A stretch of DNA of 64,000 bases from Kribbella monticola. Lineage in GTDB: Bacteria > Actinomycetota > Actinomycetes > Propionibacteriales > Kribbellaceae. The stretch spans positions 101,249 through 165,248 of the forward strand of contig NZ_QFXK01000018.1 of assembly GCF_003261635.1 (NCBI RefSeq). Reading direction: 5' to 3'. The translations under genes and the position numbers were made by a program. Shown here piece by piece: positions 18,273 through 26,785 of this stretch (position 1 is the stretch's first letter; the number at the start of each line of letters is the position of its first letter). The notes below the pieces were generated by a model, which did not search any database, had not been told where the DNA came from, and worked only from the letters and a program-made list of their open reading frames with translations.

Positions 18273-18476
18273 ATGGCTAACGGAACAGTGAAGTGGTTCA
18301 ACAGCGAAAAGGGCTTCGGCTTCATCGCGCAGGACGGCGGCGGCGCCGACGTGTTCGTGCACTACTCGGCGATCACGACGGACGGCTACCGTTCGCTGGA
18401 TGAGAACCAGAAGGTCGAGTTCGACCTGACCCAGGGCCCGAAGGGCCCGCAGGCGGAGAACGTCCGCCCGGTCTGA
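18273..18476 (+). CDS. Cold-shock protein (CspA family)
   Basis: This 67-residue single-domain cold-shock protein has both RNA-binding motifs intact: RNP1 KGFGFI and RNP2 VFVHYSAI. It binds single-stranded RNA/DNA and acts as an RNA chaperone in the cytoplasm. The start is fixed by AAGGAG 7 nt before ATGGCTAACGG and by the conserved [11 protein letters not shown] terminus; in-frame starts further upstream would add non-homologous sequence. It is monocistronic, with a structured leader upstream and a strong terminator directly after it. Confidence 0.96.
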   Translation: MANGTVKWFNSEKGFGFIAQDGGGADVFVHYSAITTDGYRSLDENQKVEFDLTQGPKGPQAENVRPV

Positions 18477-18489
18477 ACCACCGCGTGAG

Positions 18490-18515
18490 ACAGGCCCGGC
18501 TTCGGCCGGGCCTGT
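18490..18515. terminator. Hairpin terminator after the cold-shock gene
   Basis: An 11-bp perfect stem (ACAGGCCCGGC / GCCGGGCCTGT) is closed by a stable TTCG tetraloop and followed by TTCATTTC. It lies between convergent genes, and the acetyltransferase stop codon is 2 nt beyond it. Confidence 0.85.
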
Positions 18516-18516
18516 T

Positions 18517-19017
18517 TCATTTCCCGGGCAGTTCGGACACCCAGCGCAGCTCCCCTTCTTGGACCACGTCAGTGCGGGTTAGGCCGATTGCCGCCGCCAC
18601 TGCGGCCGACGCCCCGTGCTCCGGGTGGACGTGCGCGACGACCCGCCGTACGCCGTGCGCCTCTAGCCAGGTCGCCAGGCCCACCGCGGCCTCCTTCGCG
18701 TAGCCGCGGCCCTGCCACGCAGTACCGATGACCCAGGCGATCTCCGCCTCCTCGCCGGTGACCGTCGCCTGTACGTAGCCGACCAGGGCGTCGTCCTGCA
18801 GGGAGCTCACTACCCAGTTGAGCCAGTACTCCCCCGGCCGGTCCGGTCCCGCCACCTGTCGTTCGTACCGCGCCGCCAGCTCCTCCACCGTCGGCGGCTC
18901 GCCACCGGTGAACGTGTAGAGCTCGGGCGCAGCCAGTACGCCGGCCATCTCCTCGGCGTACTCCACGTGCAGCGGCAGCAATGCCAGTCGCTCGGTGTCG
19001 AATCTGGTCGCGATCAT
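18517..19017 (-). CDS. GNAT-family N-acetyltransferase
   Basis: This 166-residue protein has the GNAT fold of the RimJ/RimL-like group: TERLALLPL start, LVGYVQATV strand, the AEIAWVIGTAWQGRGYAKEA segment (with the Q/R-x-x-G-x-G/A acetyl-CoA pyrophosphate loop, here WQGRGYA), and a final GLTRTDVVQEGE region. It should transfer an acetyl group from acetyl-CoA to an amine; the acceptor is not predictable. No obvious operon partner: it is convergent with the cold-shock gene and followed upstream by an unrelated unit. Confidence 0.88.
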   Translation of the reverse strand: MIATRFDTERLALLPLHVEYAEEMAGVLAAPELYTFTGGEPPTVEELAARYERQVAGPDRPGEYWLNWVVSSLQDDALVGYVQATVTGEEAEIAWVIGTAWQGRGYAKEAAVGLATWLEAHGVRRVVAHVHPEHGASAAVAAAIGLTRTDVVQEGELRWVSELPGK

Positions 19018-19095
19018 CGGGCAACGGTAGCGCCGAGCGGTCCGGCCGCTCCCTCCTCGGCCGATCCGCCCGGTGCCACTGCAGTGCGCAGGTGC

Positions 19096-19476
19096 TCAGG
19101 GCAACCGTGCGTTCGGGTGAAGGTCGAACCGTGGACTCCGGTGGTCGCCCGGCCGGTACGGCGTGATCCGCTCCTCGTAGTGCAGGTGCGGACCCACCGC
19201 GACGCCCAGGCGATCCCCCGTCTCCACGGTGTCCCCCTGCTGGACCTCCACCTCGGACACCTGGCCGTAGAAGTGCCAGATCGCGTTCGACTCGACCACG
19301 ACCTGGTCACCTCCCGCCCGGACGACGACCCCCGCAAGCGTCGCCCGCACCGGCGTACCCGGCTCGGCACGGTAGTCCCGGCCCGGGTGCGGCCCGCGCT
19401 CCCCCGTCACCCCGAACTCGCAGGTCACTCTCGGGTTGTGCACCGGCGCCGCCATGTACCGATGGTCCGGGCGCAC
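19096..19476 (-). CDS. Small M23 (LytM-like) peptidase-domain protein
   Basis: This 126-residue protein consists almost entirely of a LytM/M23 domain. Candidate zinc ligands are in HPGRD (HxxxD) and HLHYE (HxH), and between them runs the usual GTPVRATLAGVVVRAGG...GDTVETGDRLGVAVG beta-hairpin series. M23 enzymes cut peptidoglycan peptide bridges, but no signal peptide is visible, so export or extracellular action is uncertain. The GTG start lies 2 nt after the stop of the large BTAD regulator, implying one transcript and translational coupling; an ATG at 19455 is an alternative. It could be an inactive or cytoplasmic relative. Confidence 0.75.
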   Translation of the reverse strand: MRPDHRYMAAPVHNPRVTCEFGVTGERGPHPGRDYRAEPGTPVRATLAGVVVRAGGDQVVVESNAIWHFYGQVSEVEVQQGDTVETGDRLGVAVGPHLHYEERITPYRPGDHRSPRFDLHPNARLP

Positions 19477-19478
19477 CT

Positions 19479-22400
19479 TCAGAAACCCTTAAAGCCTGCC
19501 GGCGCCGTCGGGTAAGGGGCCGGCTCGACGTCCAGCTCGGCCATCCGCTGCACGTAGGTGCGGTAGGCCCGACGGGCTTCGCCGTGCGCTCCACTGCGCT
19601 GGAACGCAGACACCAGTCCGAGGTGCGCGCGTTCGTCGTACTGGTCGCGCTGCAGGATGCGGAGCAGGTATCCGGCGGCTGCGTCCGGGTCGCGCTTGCT
19701 GCGATCGGCCAGGACGCGGGCAACACGGACGTACAGAGCCCGGGCTTCCTCACGCATCCCGGCGGCCCAGTCGGCGTACACGTCCTCTTCCAGGAAGTCG
19801 CCGCTGTACGACGCTTCGGCCGCACGCAACATCGCCAGGTCGTTGCTGTCGAGCCCAGCGCGCGCGTCCCGCAGGAAGCCCTCGACGTCGACGGCGGTCT
19901 GCTCACCGTCCAGCCAGATGGTCGCCCGGTCGGCACCGACGAAGCGGTCGGGGGTATACGACTTGTCAGGGTCCAGCACGGAACGCACAGTCGACAGCGC
20001 CACTGACAATCGTGGCGACGCGACCGACTCGCCCTGGTCGGGCCAGAGCAGGTCCAGTAGCTGCACGCGAGCCACTGGACGACAGCGACGGGCAACGAGG
20101 ATCTTCAGCAGGTCCCTGGCCTTCTTGGACGGCCATTCGCCTAGCTGCACGGGTTTGCCGTGCCGCAGTACGCGGAAGCCACCGAGGCACTCGATGCGTA
20201 CTGGAGCCGGCCCTGTCTCTTCACCGGCGGCCAGAGCGGCTGCGGCATAGCGAGTCGCACCGGCCGTGAGGAATTGCTGGTGAGCACGCAGTGCGAGGTC
20301 CCTGGCCTCCGGACCATGCGTCCGCCTGGACAGCATCAACTCGGCCCGTGCCTGCCCCAGCGGATCGCCCAGCTCAGTACGGATATTCAGTACTTCGTGC
20401 AGTGGCTCGGCCCCGCCGTCTGCTGCGGCAAGGAGTTCCAGCGCGTCGGCAAGACCTGCGCGATCTCGCCGCTTGCGACACAGGGCTGCTGCTCGCTCTG
20501 CAGCAGCAGCCGCCTCGGTCTTGTCACCGGCGTGCAGGCTCACCCAGCCGAGTGCAATCAACGCACTGGACTGACCGAGCACGGGCCCGTAAGCCACGGC
20601 CTGCTTGGCCATCTCGGCAAGCTCCGCCGCTCTCTCCGGCTCCTCCCCTGCAAGCACTCGCGCGAGACCGGCCAACGAGGGCACCAGCGACTGCATGTCC
20701 TTCGTCTCGTCGGCCAAGGCGATGGCTTCTTCGAAGCACGCCCTGGCCAACGCCCGGTCGCCACGCTCCCGGTACACCTCTCCGAGTACAGACAGGGGTT
20801 GTGCGACTCGCTTGGACTCCAGCTTCTGGTAGAGCGCCCTGGAACCTTCCAGCTCGCCAATAGCTTCGTCCAGCCGGCCCAGTCTCAGCAGCGCCTCGCC
20901 ACGATTGTTCAGCGCGAGCGCACGGAACACCGCGAAGCCGGAGCGGTCAGCCAACTCCAGTGCACGGTCCAGCTCCTCGAGACCGAGCATGTAGTCGCCT
21001 TCGGCGATGTGGTGGGATCCACGGTTCACCCGGATGCGGATCGACTGCAGCAGATCACCTGCGCGCTCTGCATGGTCCAGCGCGCGCAGGTAATGGGAGG
21101 CGTTGCCGCGCGGGTCACTGTCGACTGCGGCCAGCATCGCCAGCACCGTGTGGACGATCGCCAGCGCGCGGTCGTCGCGAGACGCCTTTGCTGCCTCCTG
21201 AGCCGCTTCGATCAGGCTGCGGCAGTCGTCGAACTCTCCGCGCAACCAGTGCGCTCCGGCCCACCAGGCCTGCAACAGTGCCTCATCGGCCGGCTGCCCG
21301 CCGTCGATCCGGCCTCGGCGATAGGTGGCGATGGCAACATCCGTCCGGCCCCGCAGGTGATGGATCAGCCCCAGCCGCCAGGCGATCGCGACGGGGATCT
21401 CGCCCTCCGGACCGATGATCCGGTCGAAGCAGTCCTCCGCACCCTGCCAGTCGCCCAGCACCTGCCGGGCTTCGCCTTCCAGCTGATCCATCGCCGCGTC
21501 CCGCAACTCCTGCGGCAGCATGGTGACGGCAGCGACCACCATCTCCGCCAGACCACCGGCAACCATCGCGTGCCCGCGCTCGGTCAGCATGCGCGCTGCT
21601 TGGGCCGGGTCGACAGCCTGGAAGCACGCCAGTGCGTCCCGATGGTCCCCGACCGACTCGAACCAGCGTCCGGCCTGCTGGGTCAGCTCGGTGATCCCCG
21701 CGTCGTCAGTGGACAGCCGGTCGTTGGCGAAGTCACGAACCAGCGGGTTGAGCTCATAGCCGTCGGCCGCGCCGGCAGAGACGAGCAGGCCTCTCGTCCG
21801 AAGCTGCTGCAGGGTGTCGGCGCTCTCAGTGAGCCCGATCGCCTGGCACAGCTCCGCCCCGAACCGCGGCAGCACAGCGACGGCGGCCACCAACCGGCGT
21901 ACGGACGCTGGCTCGGCAGCGAAGACCTCTTCTGCCAGGTAGTCGTACAGCGGCCCGTCCGAACGCAGTGCTCGTCGCAGCCGGGTGGATCGCTCGGCAG
22001 CCGGCACAGTCCGCAACGCCTCCACCGCAAGCCGCGTAGCAGCAGGCCACCCCTGTACTGCGGCTTGCAACGGCTCGGCGAGTTCATCAACCCCTTCACC
22101 CAGTACTGCGCGTAGCACCTCGAGGGTCTCCGGCACGGTGAAGGCGACCGCCGTCGCGTCGATCTCCAGCACCTGGCCTCGGCCCCGCAACCGGTCGATC
22201 CCGAACGGCAGCGCCGTACGGGAAGCCACCACCAAGTGCAGGGACGAGGGCGCCACCCGGACCAGCCCGTCGATCAGCTTGGCGGCCGGGTCGTGCGCAT
22301 GGATCTCGTGGAGGTCGTCCAGGACGAGCACGAGGTCATCGTGCAGGTTCTGCTCCAGCGCCTCGGCCAGCACAGCGGCGTACGCGAGTGCTCTGGTCTC

Positions 22401-22709
22401 TTGCTCGGCGTCGGCGTCTGGGCCACGAGGCCCCTGGAGCTCGGCCGCTAGTACTGCGGAGAGTGCGGGGACCTGGCGTCGGAGTGCTTCCACCAGCGCC
22501 GTCACCATCGCCGCGAGCGAGCGGTCCTCGGCACGGACGGTGTGCCAGGCGCAGGGCCGTCCAGCGGCCCAGGAAGCGAGCAGCGTGGACTTGCCGAACC
22601 CAGCGTCCGCGACGACCGTCACCAGCCGCCGCTGCGCGCCCTCGTCCAGCAGCGCAAGCAGGCGCGGCCGTGCCACCGTCCCCTGCAAACCCGCGCCGTC
22701 CCCAGGCAT
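19479..22709 (-). CDS. Large ATPase regulator with C-terminal BTAD domain
   Basis: This 1076-residue protein combines a MalT/STAND-like NTPase with SARP-type DNA binding. The P-loop is GFGKST (~37-42) and Walker B LVLVLDD (~126-132), followed by a winged-helix/TPR-rich middle (~350-800). A C-terminal OmpR-like winged helix (about 830-930, starting IECLGGFRVLRHGKPVQLGE) and a BTAD domain (to ~1065, with YSGDFLEEDVYADW) complete it. This order (ATPase first, SARP domain last) is the reverse of AfsR. Such proteins usually activate transcription in response to a ligand or partner bound by the TPR region. The target is unknown; the coupled M23-like gene is the only cotranscribed neighbour. Confidence 0.88.
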   Translation of the reverse strand: MPGDGAGLQGTVARPRLLALLDEGAQRRLVTVVADAGFGKSTLLASWAAGRPCAWHTVRAEDRSLAAMVTALVEALRRQVPALSAVLAAELQGPRGPDADAEQETRALAYAAVLAEALEQNLHDDLVLVLDDLHEIHAHDPAAKLIDGLVRVAPSSLHLVVASRTALPFGIDRLRGRGQVLEIDATAVAFTVPETLEVLRAVLGEGVDELAEPLQAAVQGWPAATRLAVEALRTVPAAERSTRLRRALRSDGPLYDYLAEEVFAAEPASVRRLVAAVAVLPRFGAELCQAIGLTESADTLQQLRTRGLLVSAGAADGYELNPLVRDFANDRLSTDDAGITELTQQAGRWFESVGDHRDALACFQAVDPAQAARMLTERGHAMVAGGLAEMVVAAVTMLPQELRDAAMDQLEGEARQVLGDWQGAEDCFDRIIGPEGEIPVAIAWRLGLIHHLRGRTDVAIATYRRGRIDGGQPADEALLQAWWAGAHWLRGEFDDCRSLIEAAQEAAKASRDDRALAIVHTVLAMLAAVDSDPRGNASHYLRALDHAERAGDLLQSIRIRVNRGSHHIAEGDYMLGLEELDRALELADRSGFAVFRALALNNRGEALLRLGRLDEAIGELEGSRALYQKLESKRVAQPLSVLGEVYRERGDRALARACFEEAIALADETKDMQSLVPSLAGLARVLAGEEPERAAELAEMAKQAVAYGPVLGQSSALIALGWVSLHAGDKTEAAAAAERAAALCRKRRDRAGLADALELLAAADGGAEPLHEVLNIRTELGDPLGQARAELMLSRRTHGPEARDLALRAHQQFLTAGATRYAAAALAAGEETGPAPVRIECLGGFRVLRHGKPVQLGEWPSKKARDLLKILVARRCRPVARVQLLDLLWPDQGESVASPRLSVALSTVRSVLDPDKSYTPDRFVGADRATIWLDGEQTAVDVEGFLRDARAGLDSNDLAMLRAAEASYSGDFLEEDVYADWAAGMREEARALYVRVARVLADRSKRDPDAAAGYLLRILQRDQYDERAHLGLVSAFQRSGAHGEARRAYRTYVQRMAELDVEPAPYPTAPAGFKGF

Positions 22710-22895
22710 CTGGCCACCTTCCCGTCCCCTGTCGCGAGATTAGTGTCGCGGAAGGGGCTTCCGATACAACAGCACCGTCAGTAGCCAGTTCGCAACGATG
22801 CCGGCACTGATCTCACGCCCAGGAACCGCCGCCACGCCCGCTCCGGAGCCTGCCGGGCGCGACGCTGTCGGCGTGTCGCCGTAGGGTGGGTGCCC

Positions 22896-23504
22896 ATGAA
22901 CGACCGGCTGGTGTGGATCGACTGTGAGATGACCGGACTCGATCTGGTGGCGGACGCCCTGATCGAGGTGGCGGTCCTCGTCACCGACTACGAGTTGAAC
23001 GTGCTCGGCGACGGGATCGACCTGGTGATCGCGCCACCTCCCGGAGCGCTGGAGCAGATGGGCGACTTCGTCCGCGACATGCACACCGCCTCCGGCCTGC
23101 TCGCCGAACTCGAGCACGGGATCGAACTCGCCGACGCCGAACAGCAGGTGCTCGACTTCATCGCCGGCTACGTCCCCGACCCGCGCAAGGCCGCGCTGGC
23201 CGGCAACTCCGTCGGCACCGACCGCACCTTCCTGGTCCGCGACATGCCCAAGGTCGAGGCCCACCTGCACTACCGCAACGTCGACGTCAGCTCGATCAAG
23301 GAACTCGTCCGCCGCTGGTATCCGCGCGTGTACTACGCGACGCCGGCCAAGAACGGCAACCACCGCGCGCTCGCCGACATCACCGAGAGCATCGCCGAAC
23401 TCAGGTACTACAGGCAGACCGTTTTCGTGCCTCAGCCAGGCCCCGACAGCGACACCGCGAAGGCCGCCGCCAGCGCCGTCTCGGGCCCGATTTCAGGGAA
23501 CTGA
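22896..23504 (+). CDS. orn: Oligoribonuclease
   Basis: This 202-residue DEDDh 3'-5' exonuclease degrades 2-5-nt RNAs, including the pGpG left from cyclic-di-GMP breakdown. Motifs: VWIDCEMTGLD (first Asp and Glu), the internal GNSVGTDRTFL segment with its Asp, YRNVDVSSIKEL, and NHRALADI (His and Asp). The ATG at 22896 is chosen because Orn proteins begin M-x-D-R-L-V-W-I-D; a GTG at 22890 is possible. Length matches the family. It lies just upstream of tRNA-His on the same strand. Confidence 0.96.
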   Translation: MNDRLVWIDCEMTGLDLVADALIEVAVLVTDYELNVLGDGIDLVIAPPPGALEQMGDFVRDMHTASGLLAELEHGIELADAEQQVLDFIAGYVPDPRKAALAGNSVGTDRTFLVRDMPKVEAHLHYRNVDVSSIKELVRRWYPRVYYATPAKNGNHRALADITESIAELRYYRQTVFVPQPGPDSDTAKAAASAVSGPISGN

Positions 23505-23520
23505 CGATCGTCGCTATGAT
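23492..23520 (+). promoter_or_regulatory. Candidate promoter of tRNA-His
   Basis: TTCAGG (23492-23497) and TATGAT (23515-23520) are separated by 17 bp and sit about 40 bp before the tRNA. The -10 is good and the -35 is weak. Confidence 0.4.
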
Positions 23521-23561
23521 TACCCAGCCGTCGCAGTCAGGACGGCAGCAGTACCGAACAT

Positions 23562-23635
23562 GGTGGGTATAGCTCAGCTGGTAGAGCACCTGGTTGTGGT
23601 CCAGGGGGCCGCGGGTTCAAGTCCCGTTACTCACC
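23562..23635 (+). tRNA. tRNA-His (GTG)
   Basis: The sequence folds as a cloverleaf: acceptor GTGGGTA / TACTCAC with one G-T wobble, D-arm AGCTCAGCTGGTAGAGC, anticodon loop TTGTGGT (anticodon GTG), and T-arm with GGTTCAAGT. The extra 5' G at 23562 faces discriminator C at 23635, the G-1:C73 identity pair unique to tRNA-His. CCA is not encoded. It follows orn and precedes a strong terminator. Confidence 0.95.
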
Positions 23636-23641
23636 CGGCTG

Positions 23642-23688
23642 GCCCGGCGTGTCTGCGGAAAGCGCAGACATTGCCGGGCTCTTATTTT
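23642..23688 (+). terminator. Terminator of tRNA-His
   Basis: A two-part stem (GCCCGGC ... GCCGGGC outside, TGTCTGCG / CGCAGACA inside) with a GAAAG loop is followed by CTTATTTTG, a classic intrinsic terminator directly after the tRNA. Confidence 0.85.
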
Positions 23689-23710
23689 GTGCGCGGTCGC
23701 TTCGCTCCGC

Positions 23711-23880
23711 GCGGGCGGGGGGCTTCGCCCACCCGCACCCCCCTTGCGGTGGCTGGGTTTGCTGGGATGGCGGGGGGCTTCGCTCGCGCCCTGGGGTGGT
23801 TGGGTTCGTTGGGACGGCGGAGGGCTTCGCTCGGACTCTTGGGGTGGCTGGGTTTGTTGTCGGCGTCCGGGGGCTGGGGG
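23711..23880. repeat. Degenerate ~47-bp tandem repeat between tRNA-His and a membrane-protein gene
   Basis: The ~300 bp after the tRNA terminator hold about three imperfect copies of a ~47-bp unit. Recognisable blocks are GGCGGnGGGCTTCGCtC, a variable stretch, then GGGGTGGyTGGGTTyGTTGGGA. The region is G-rich on this strand. Open frames across it are low-complexity and I do not regard them as coding. Confidence 0.6.
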
Positions 23881-23934
23881 TGTTGTCGGCGGTTTGTCGG
23901 GGGTTGGACTGGGTGGGGTGCCAGGATCGGGTGG

Positions 23935-24420
23935 GTGAAGTCGGGCAGCGTTTGGTTCGGGTACGGGGTGGCTGTGCTGGTCACGTTTGTGATCGGGGCG
24001 GTTGCGTTCGGGGTGTTCGTGTTGTCCAAGGTGTTCGGAGGGTCGGCTGAGGAGTCGCCGGCGCCGTCCGTTGTGCAGGCCAGCCCGTCGGTCAGGGCTA
24101 CACCGGTTCCGCAGAAGAGGGCTGCTCAGGTGTTGGGGGTGCGGGCCGTGGTGGCTGATGCCCGGCAGGTGGTGGTGACAGTGGCTACGCCGGTGGGGTG
24201 TGCGAAAAATCTGCGTGCGGTTGCTTATGCCGAGGGGGTCGGCGCGGTTGCGGTGCGGATCACTCAGGAGGTTGGTGCCGGCTGCCGGTGGCAGCGGAAG
24301 CCGGTGCTGGTGACGGCCAAGGCTCCGGTGGGTGACCGCACGCTGATCGTCAACGGCACCCCGTGGACGCCGACCGAGTCCGGTGAATATCAGCAGGCAC
24401 TTCGCGCGGCCACGTCCTGA
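23935..24420 (+). CDS. Small membrane-anchored protein of unknown function
   Basis: I set the start at GTG 23935, where coding character begins; the frame is open further upstream but only through the repeat region. The 161-residue product has one N-terminal transmembrane segment (VAVLVTFVIGAVAFGVFVL), a short Ser/Pro/Ala-rich linker, and a ~100-residue extracellular domain with two Cys (VGCAKN, AGCRWQ) and the pattern VVVTVATPVGCAKNLRAVAY. It looks like a small surface protein of actinobacteria; I do not recognise the family. The start is uncertain. Confidence 0.6.
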   Translation: MKSGSVWFGYGVAVLVTFVIGAVAFGVFVLSKVFGGSAEESPAPSVVQASPSVRATPVPQKRAAQVLGVRAVVADARQVVVTVATPVGCAKNLRAVAYAEGVGAVAVRITQEVGAGCRWQRKPVLVTAKAPVGDRTLIVNGTPWTPTESGEYQQALRAATS

Positions 24421-24456
24421 CCGATTCCTTTTCCGGGTTCGCGCGGTCTACCTGTC

Positions 24457-25026
24457 ATGACTGAAAACAACACCCGCCGGCTCTCTCTGTCCGCCCTCGT
24501 CTCGCTCAACGGCGTCATCGGCGAGCCGATGACCTGGGCCGGACCGTACTTCGGAGCAGGGAGCGCCGCCCACTCGCTCGCCGTCCTGGAGCGCAGCGAC
24601 GCCTTCCTGATGGGCCGCCACACCTACGAGCTGTTCGCGCGACAATGGCCAACCGCGACCGGCCCGTACGCCGAGCGGCTCAATCGGATGCAGAAGTACG
24701 TGTTCTCGTCGACACTCACCGAGGCCGAATGGACCAACACGACCGTGGTGAGCGGGGACGTCGTGACCGCGGTGCGTGAGCTGAAAGAGGCCGGCGGCAA
24801 CGAGCTGATGGTCTACGGGCACGGCCGGTTCGGACAGACGCTCGTGGACGCGGGGCTCGTGGACGAATTGACCCTCACCGTCGTACCGGTCTTCGTGCCC
24901 GGTGGCACGCCTTTGTTCCGCGACGGCGGGCTGGAACACCGTTGGGAGCTGGTCCGGGCCGGCGAAGGCCACGACCCGGGACTGGCGAGCCTGACCTATC
25001 GACCCGCAACCGCGGCGAAGGCCTGA
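24457..25026 (+). CDS. RibD/DHFR-like reductase-family protein (copy 1)
   Basis: This 189-residue protein belongs to the RibD C-terminal (dihydrofolate-reductase-like) family: LSLSALVSLNGVIG start, FLMGRHTYELFARQWP, a nucleotide-binding GGNELMVYGHGRFGQTL segment, and DELTLTVVPVFVPGGTPLF. Such proteins probably bind NADPH and act as reductases of unknown substrate; they are not true folate enzymes. Its stop overlaps the ATG of the sigma factor at 25026 (TGATG), so the two are coupled. A second gene of the same family lies at 37094, again next to a paralogous sigma factor. Confidence 0.85.
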   Translation: MTENNTRRLSLSALVSLNGVIGEPMTWAGPYFGAGSAAHSLAVLERSDAFLMGRHTYELFARQWPTATGPYAERLNRMQKYVFSSTLTEAEWTNTTVVSGDVVTAVRELKEAGGNELMVYGHGRFGQTLVDAGLVDELTLTVVPVFVPGGTPLFRDGGLEHRWELVRAGEGHDPGLASLTYRPATAAKA

Positions 25027-26057
25027 TGAAGACGATCTCCAGCGACGATCGCGACCAGTTCCTCGAGGAGACCGAGCAGTACCGATCCGAGTTGCTCGCC
25101 TATTGCTACAAGCTGCTCGGCTCGCTGCACGAGGCCGAGGACGTCGTACAGGAGACCTGCCTGCGCGCGTGGCGAAGCCAGGACACCTTCGAGGGCCGGT
25201 CGTCCTTGCGAACCTGGCTGTATCGCATCGCGACCAACCAGTGCTTGAACGCGCTCGGATCCCCGCAACGCCGCGCGCTCCCGTCCGGGTTGTTCGCTCC
25301 CAGTCCGGATCCGGGCACGACGATGGCGCCCGTCCAGAGCGAACAATCGTGGCTCGACCCGTTCCCGGGACCTGCCGCCGAGGCTGGGGATCCGGCCGAC
25401 GTCGTCGCAGCGCGATCGAGTCTTCGCTTGGCGCTCGTTGCCAGCCTGCAGCACCTGCCAGGACGGCAGCGAGCGGTGCTCATCCTGCGGGAAGCTCTTG
25501 GGTACCGCGCGGCGGAGGTTGCCGAGATGCTCGAGACCTCCGTGCCTGCGGTCAAAAGCGCGCTGCAGCGTGCCCGGGCCACCCTGTCCGAAGTCGCACC
25601 GACCACGGAAGAAGTGGTCGAGCCCGACTCTCCGGAGGCGCGCGCGATCCTCGACCGCTACATGGCCGCCTTCGAGCATGCGGACGTCGAGGCGATGAAC
25701 GACCTGCTCCGGTCGGACGCGAGGCTCGAAGTCGTACCGTCCGATGTCTGGTTCCAGGGCAAGACCACTTGCGTCGGGCAACTACGCGAGCGGGTCATGA
25801 CCGAGCCCGGGCTCTACAAGATGCTGCCGACCATCGCCAACGGCCAGCCCGCGGCGGCCTCCTACTACCGCGAGACGATCGACGACGAGTTCAGGCCGTT
25901 CGCGATCTCGGTGCTCACCGTCGACCGCAGCCACATCGTCGCGATCACGGTGTTCGCCGACCCGGCCCTGGTGACCCGCTTCGGCTTCCCGGCCGAAGTG
26001 GAGGCAGCCGATGCGGGCCGGGCTTCCGTTCGGACGGGTGCCCCTGGGGCAGAATGA
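25026..26057 (+). CDS. ECF sigma factor with SnoaL-like C-terminal domain (copy 1)
   Basis: This 343-residue protein has sigma region 2 (YCYKLLGSLHEAEDVVQETC, LRTWLYRIATNQCLNAL) and region 4 (LQHLPGRQRAVLILREAL, ETSVPAVKSALQRARATL). A ~130-residue C-terminal extension starting near EARAILDRYMAAFEHADVEAMNDLL is of the SnoaL/NTF2-like type. Sigma factors of the SigG/ECF56-like group have this plan, with the extension replacing a separate anti-sigma factor; none is encoded nearby. The start overlaps the preceding gene (TGATG). The paralogue at 35957 shares the whole architecture and phrases such as NGQPA and ITxFxDxxLVTxFGFP. Confidence 0.9.
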   Translation: MKTISSDDRDQFLEETEQYRSELLAYCYKLLGSLHEAEDVVQETCLRAWRSQDTFEGRSSLRTWLYRIATNQCLNALGSPQRRALPSGLFAPSPDPGTTMAPVQSEQSWLDPFPGPAAEAGDPADVVAARSSLRLALVASLQHLPGRQRAVLILREALGYRAAEVAEMLETSVPAVKSALQRARATLSEVAPTTEEVVEPDSPEARAILDRYMAAFEHADVEAMNDLLRSDARLEVVPSDVWFQGKTTCVGQLRERVMTEPGLYKMLPTIANGQPAAASYYRETIDDEFRPFAISVLTVDRSHIVAITVFADPALVTRFGFPAEVEAADAGRASVRTGAPGAE

Positions 26058-26061
26058 CGAA

Positions 26062-26676
26062 ATGCCGGACGACGAGACCATCCAGCGGGTCCGCAACCGC
26101 TGGGGCGAGGGCGACCGGCTGCGGATCGAGATCCTGGAAGGCGCCGGTCGGCTGCTGTCCGAACTCGGCGGCGAGGACGGCCTCACCATCCGCGGGGTCG
26201 CCCGGGCCGTCGGGATCGCGCCGGCCAGCATCTACCAGCACTTCGCCGACCGGGCCGCGCTGATCGACGGACTGGTGGAGTACGAGTTCAGCCTGCTGAT
26301 GAAGGCGATGACGGCTGCCGACGAGAGTCTCGATCCCACCGACGTGATGGGCCGGGTACGCGCCCAGGTGCACGCCCACCGCGATTTCGCCGACGCCAAG
26401 CCGGGGCACTACCGGCTGCTGTTCGGGAAGGCCACCCGGCGGGCGATCCGCGGCGAGCGTCCCGTCAACGGCCCGCTGTTCGAGGTGTTCACGAGCTTCA
26501 TCGAAGCCTTCGACCGCTGCGCCGAGGCCGGCTTCGCGCTCCGGGTACCCAGTCGGCGAGCCGCCTCGCTGGTCTTCGTAAGCGTCTACGGGCGGGCCGC
26601 CCTGCTGGACGGCGTACGGATCGAGCGGCCGGACGACGACTCGCTCGACGATCTCGTCTCGCTGATCTTCGCCTGA
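26062..26676 (+). CDS. TetR-family regulator of the P450 unit
   Basis: This 204-residue regulator starts at ATG 26062, 4 bp after the sigma factor stop; upstream in-frame starts would overlap that gene. The N-terminal helix-turn-helix reads LTIRGVARAVGIAPASIYQHFADRAALIDGLV (about 42-73) and the C-terminal ligand-binding domain is of the TetR_C_33 style (GHYRLLFGKATRRAI). It lies directly upstream of a P450-ferredoxin-reductase set with a 29-bp inverted repeat between them, so it probably represses that set, and perhaps itself, until a substrate-like ligand binds. Confidence 0.88.
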   Translation: MPDDETIQRVRNRWGEGDRLRIEILEGAGRLLSELGGEDGLTIRGVARAVGIAPASIYQHFADRAALIDGLVEYEFSLLMKAMTAADESLDPTDVMGRVRAQVHAHRDFADAKPGHYRLLFGKATRRAIRGERPVNGPLFEVFTSFIEAFDRCAEAGFALRVPSRRAASLVFVSVYGRAALLDGVRIERPDDDSLDDLVSLIFA

Positions 26677-26734
26677 CCTGCTCACGAAGTGTGACCTACC
26701 TCTCACTGTCTGGTACGACCATATCTAGATGCCT

Positions 26735-26763
26735 AACGTTTGTTCAGTAAGAAAACAATCGTT
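26735..26763. promoter_or_regulatory. Candidate TetR operator before the P450 gene
   Basis: AACGTTTGTT (26735-26744) and AACAATCGTT (26754-26763) are inverted repeats matching at 9 of 10 positions, separated by 9 bp. The site lies 23 bp upstream of the P450 start and downstream of the tetR gene, in an AT-rich gap, as expected for a TetR dimer site. Confidence 0.6.
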
Positions 26764-26785
26764 CGGTAACTCTGGGGAGTCGACG

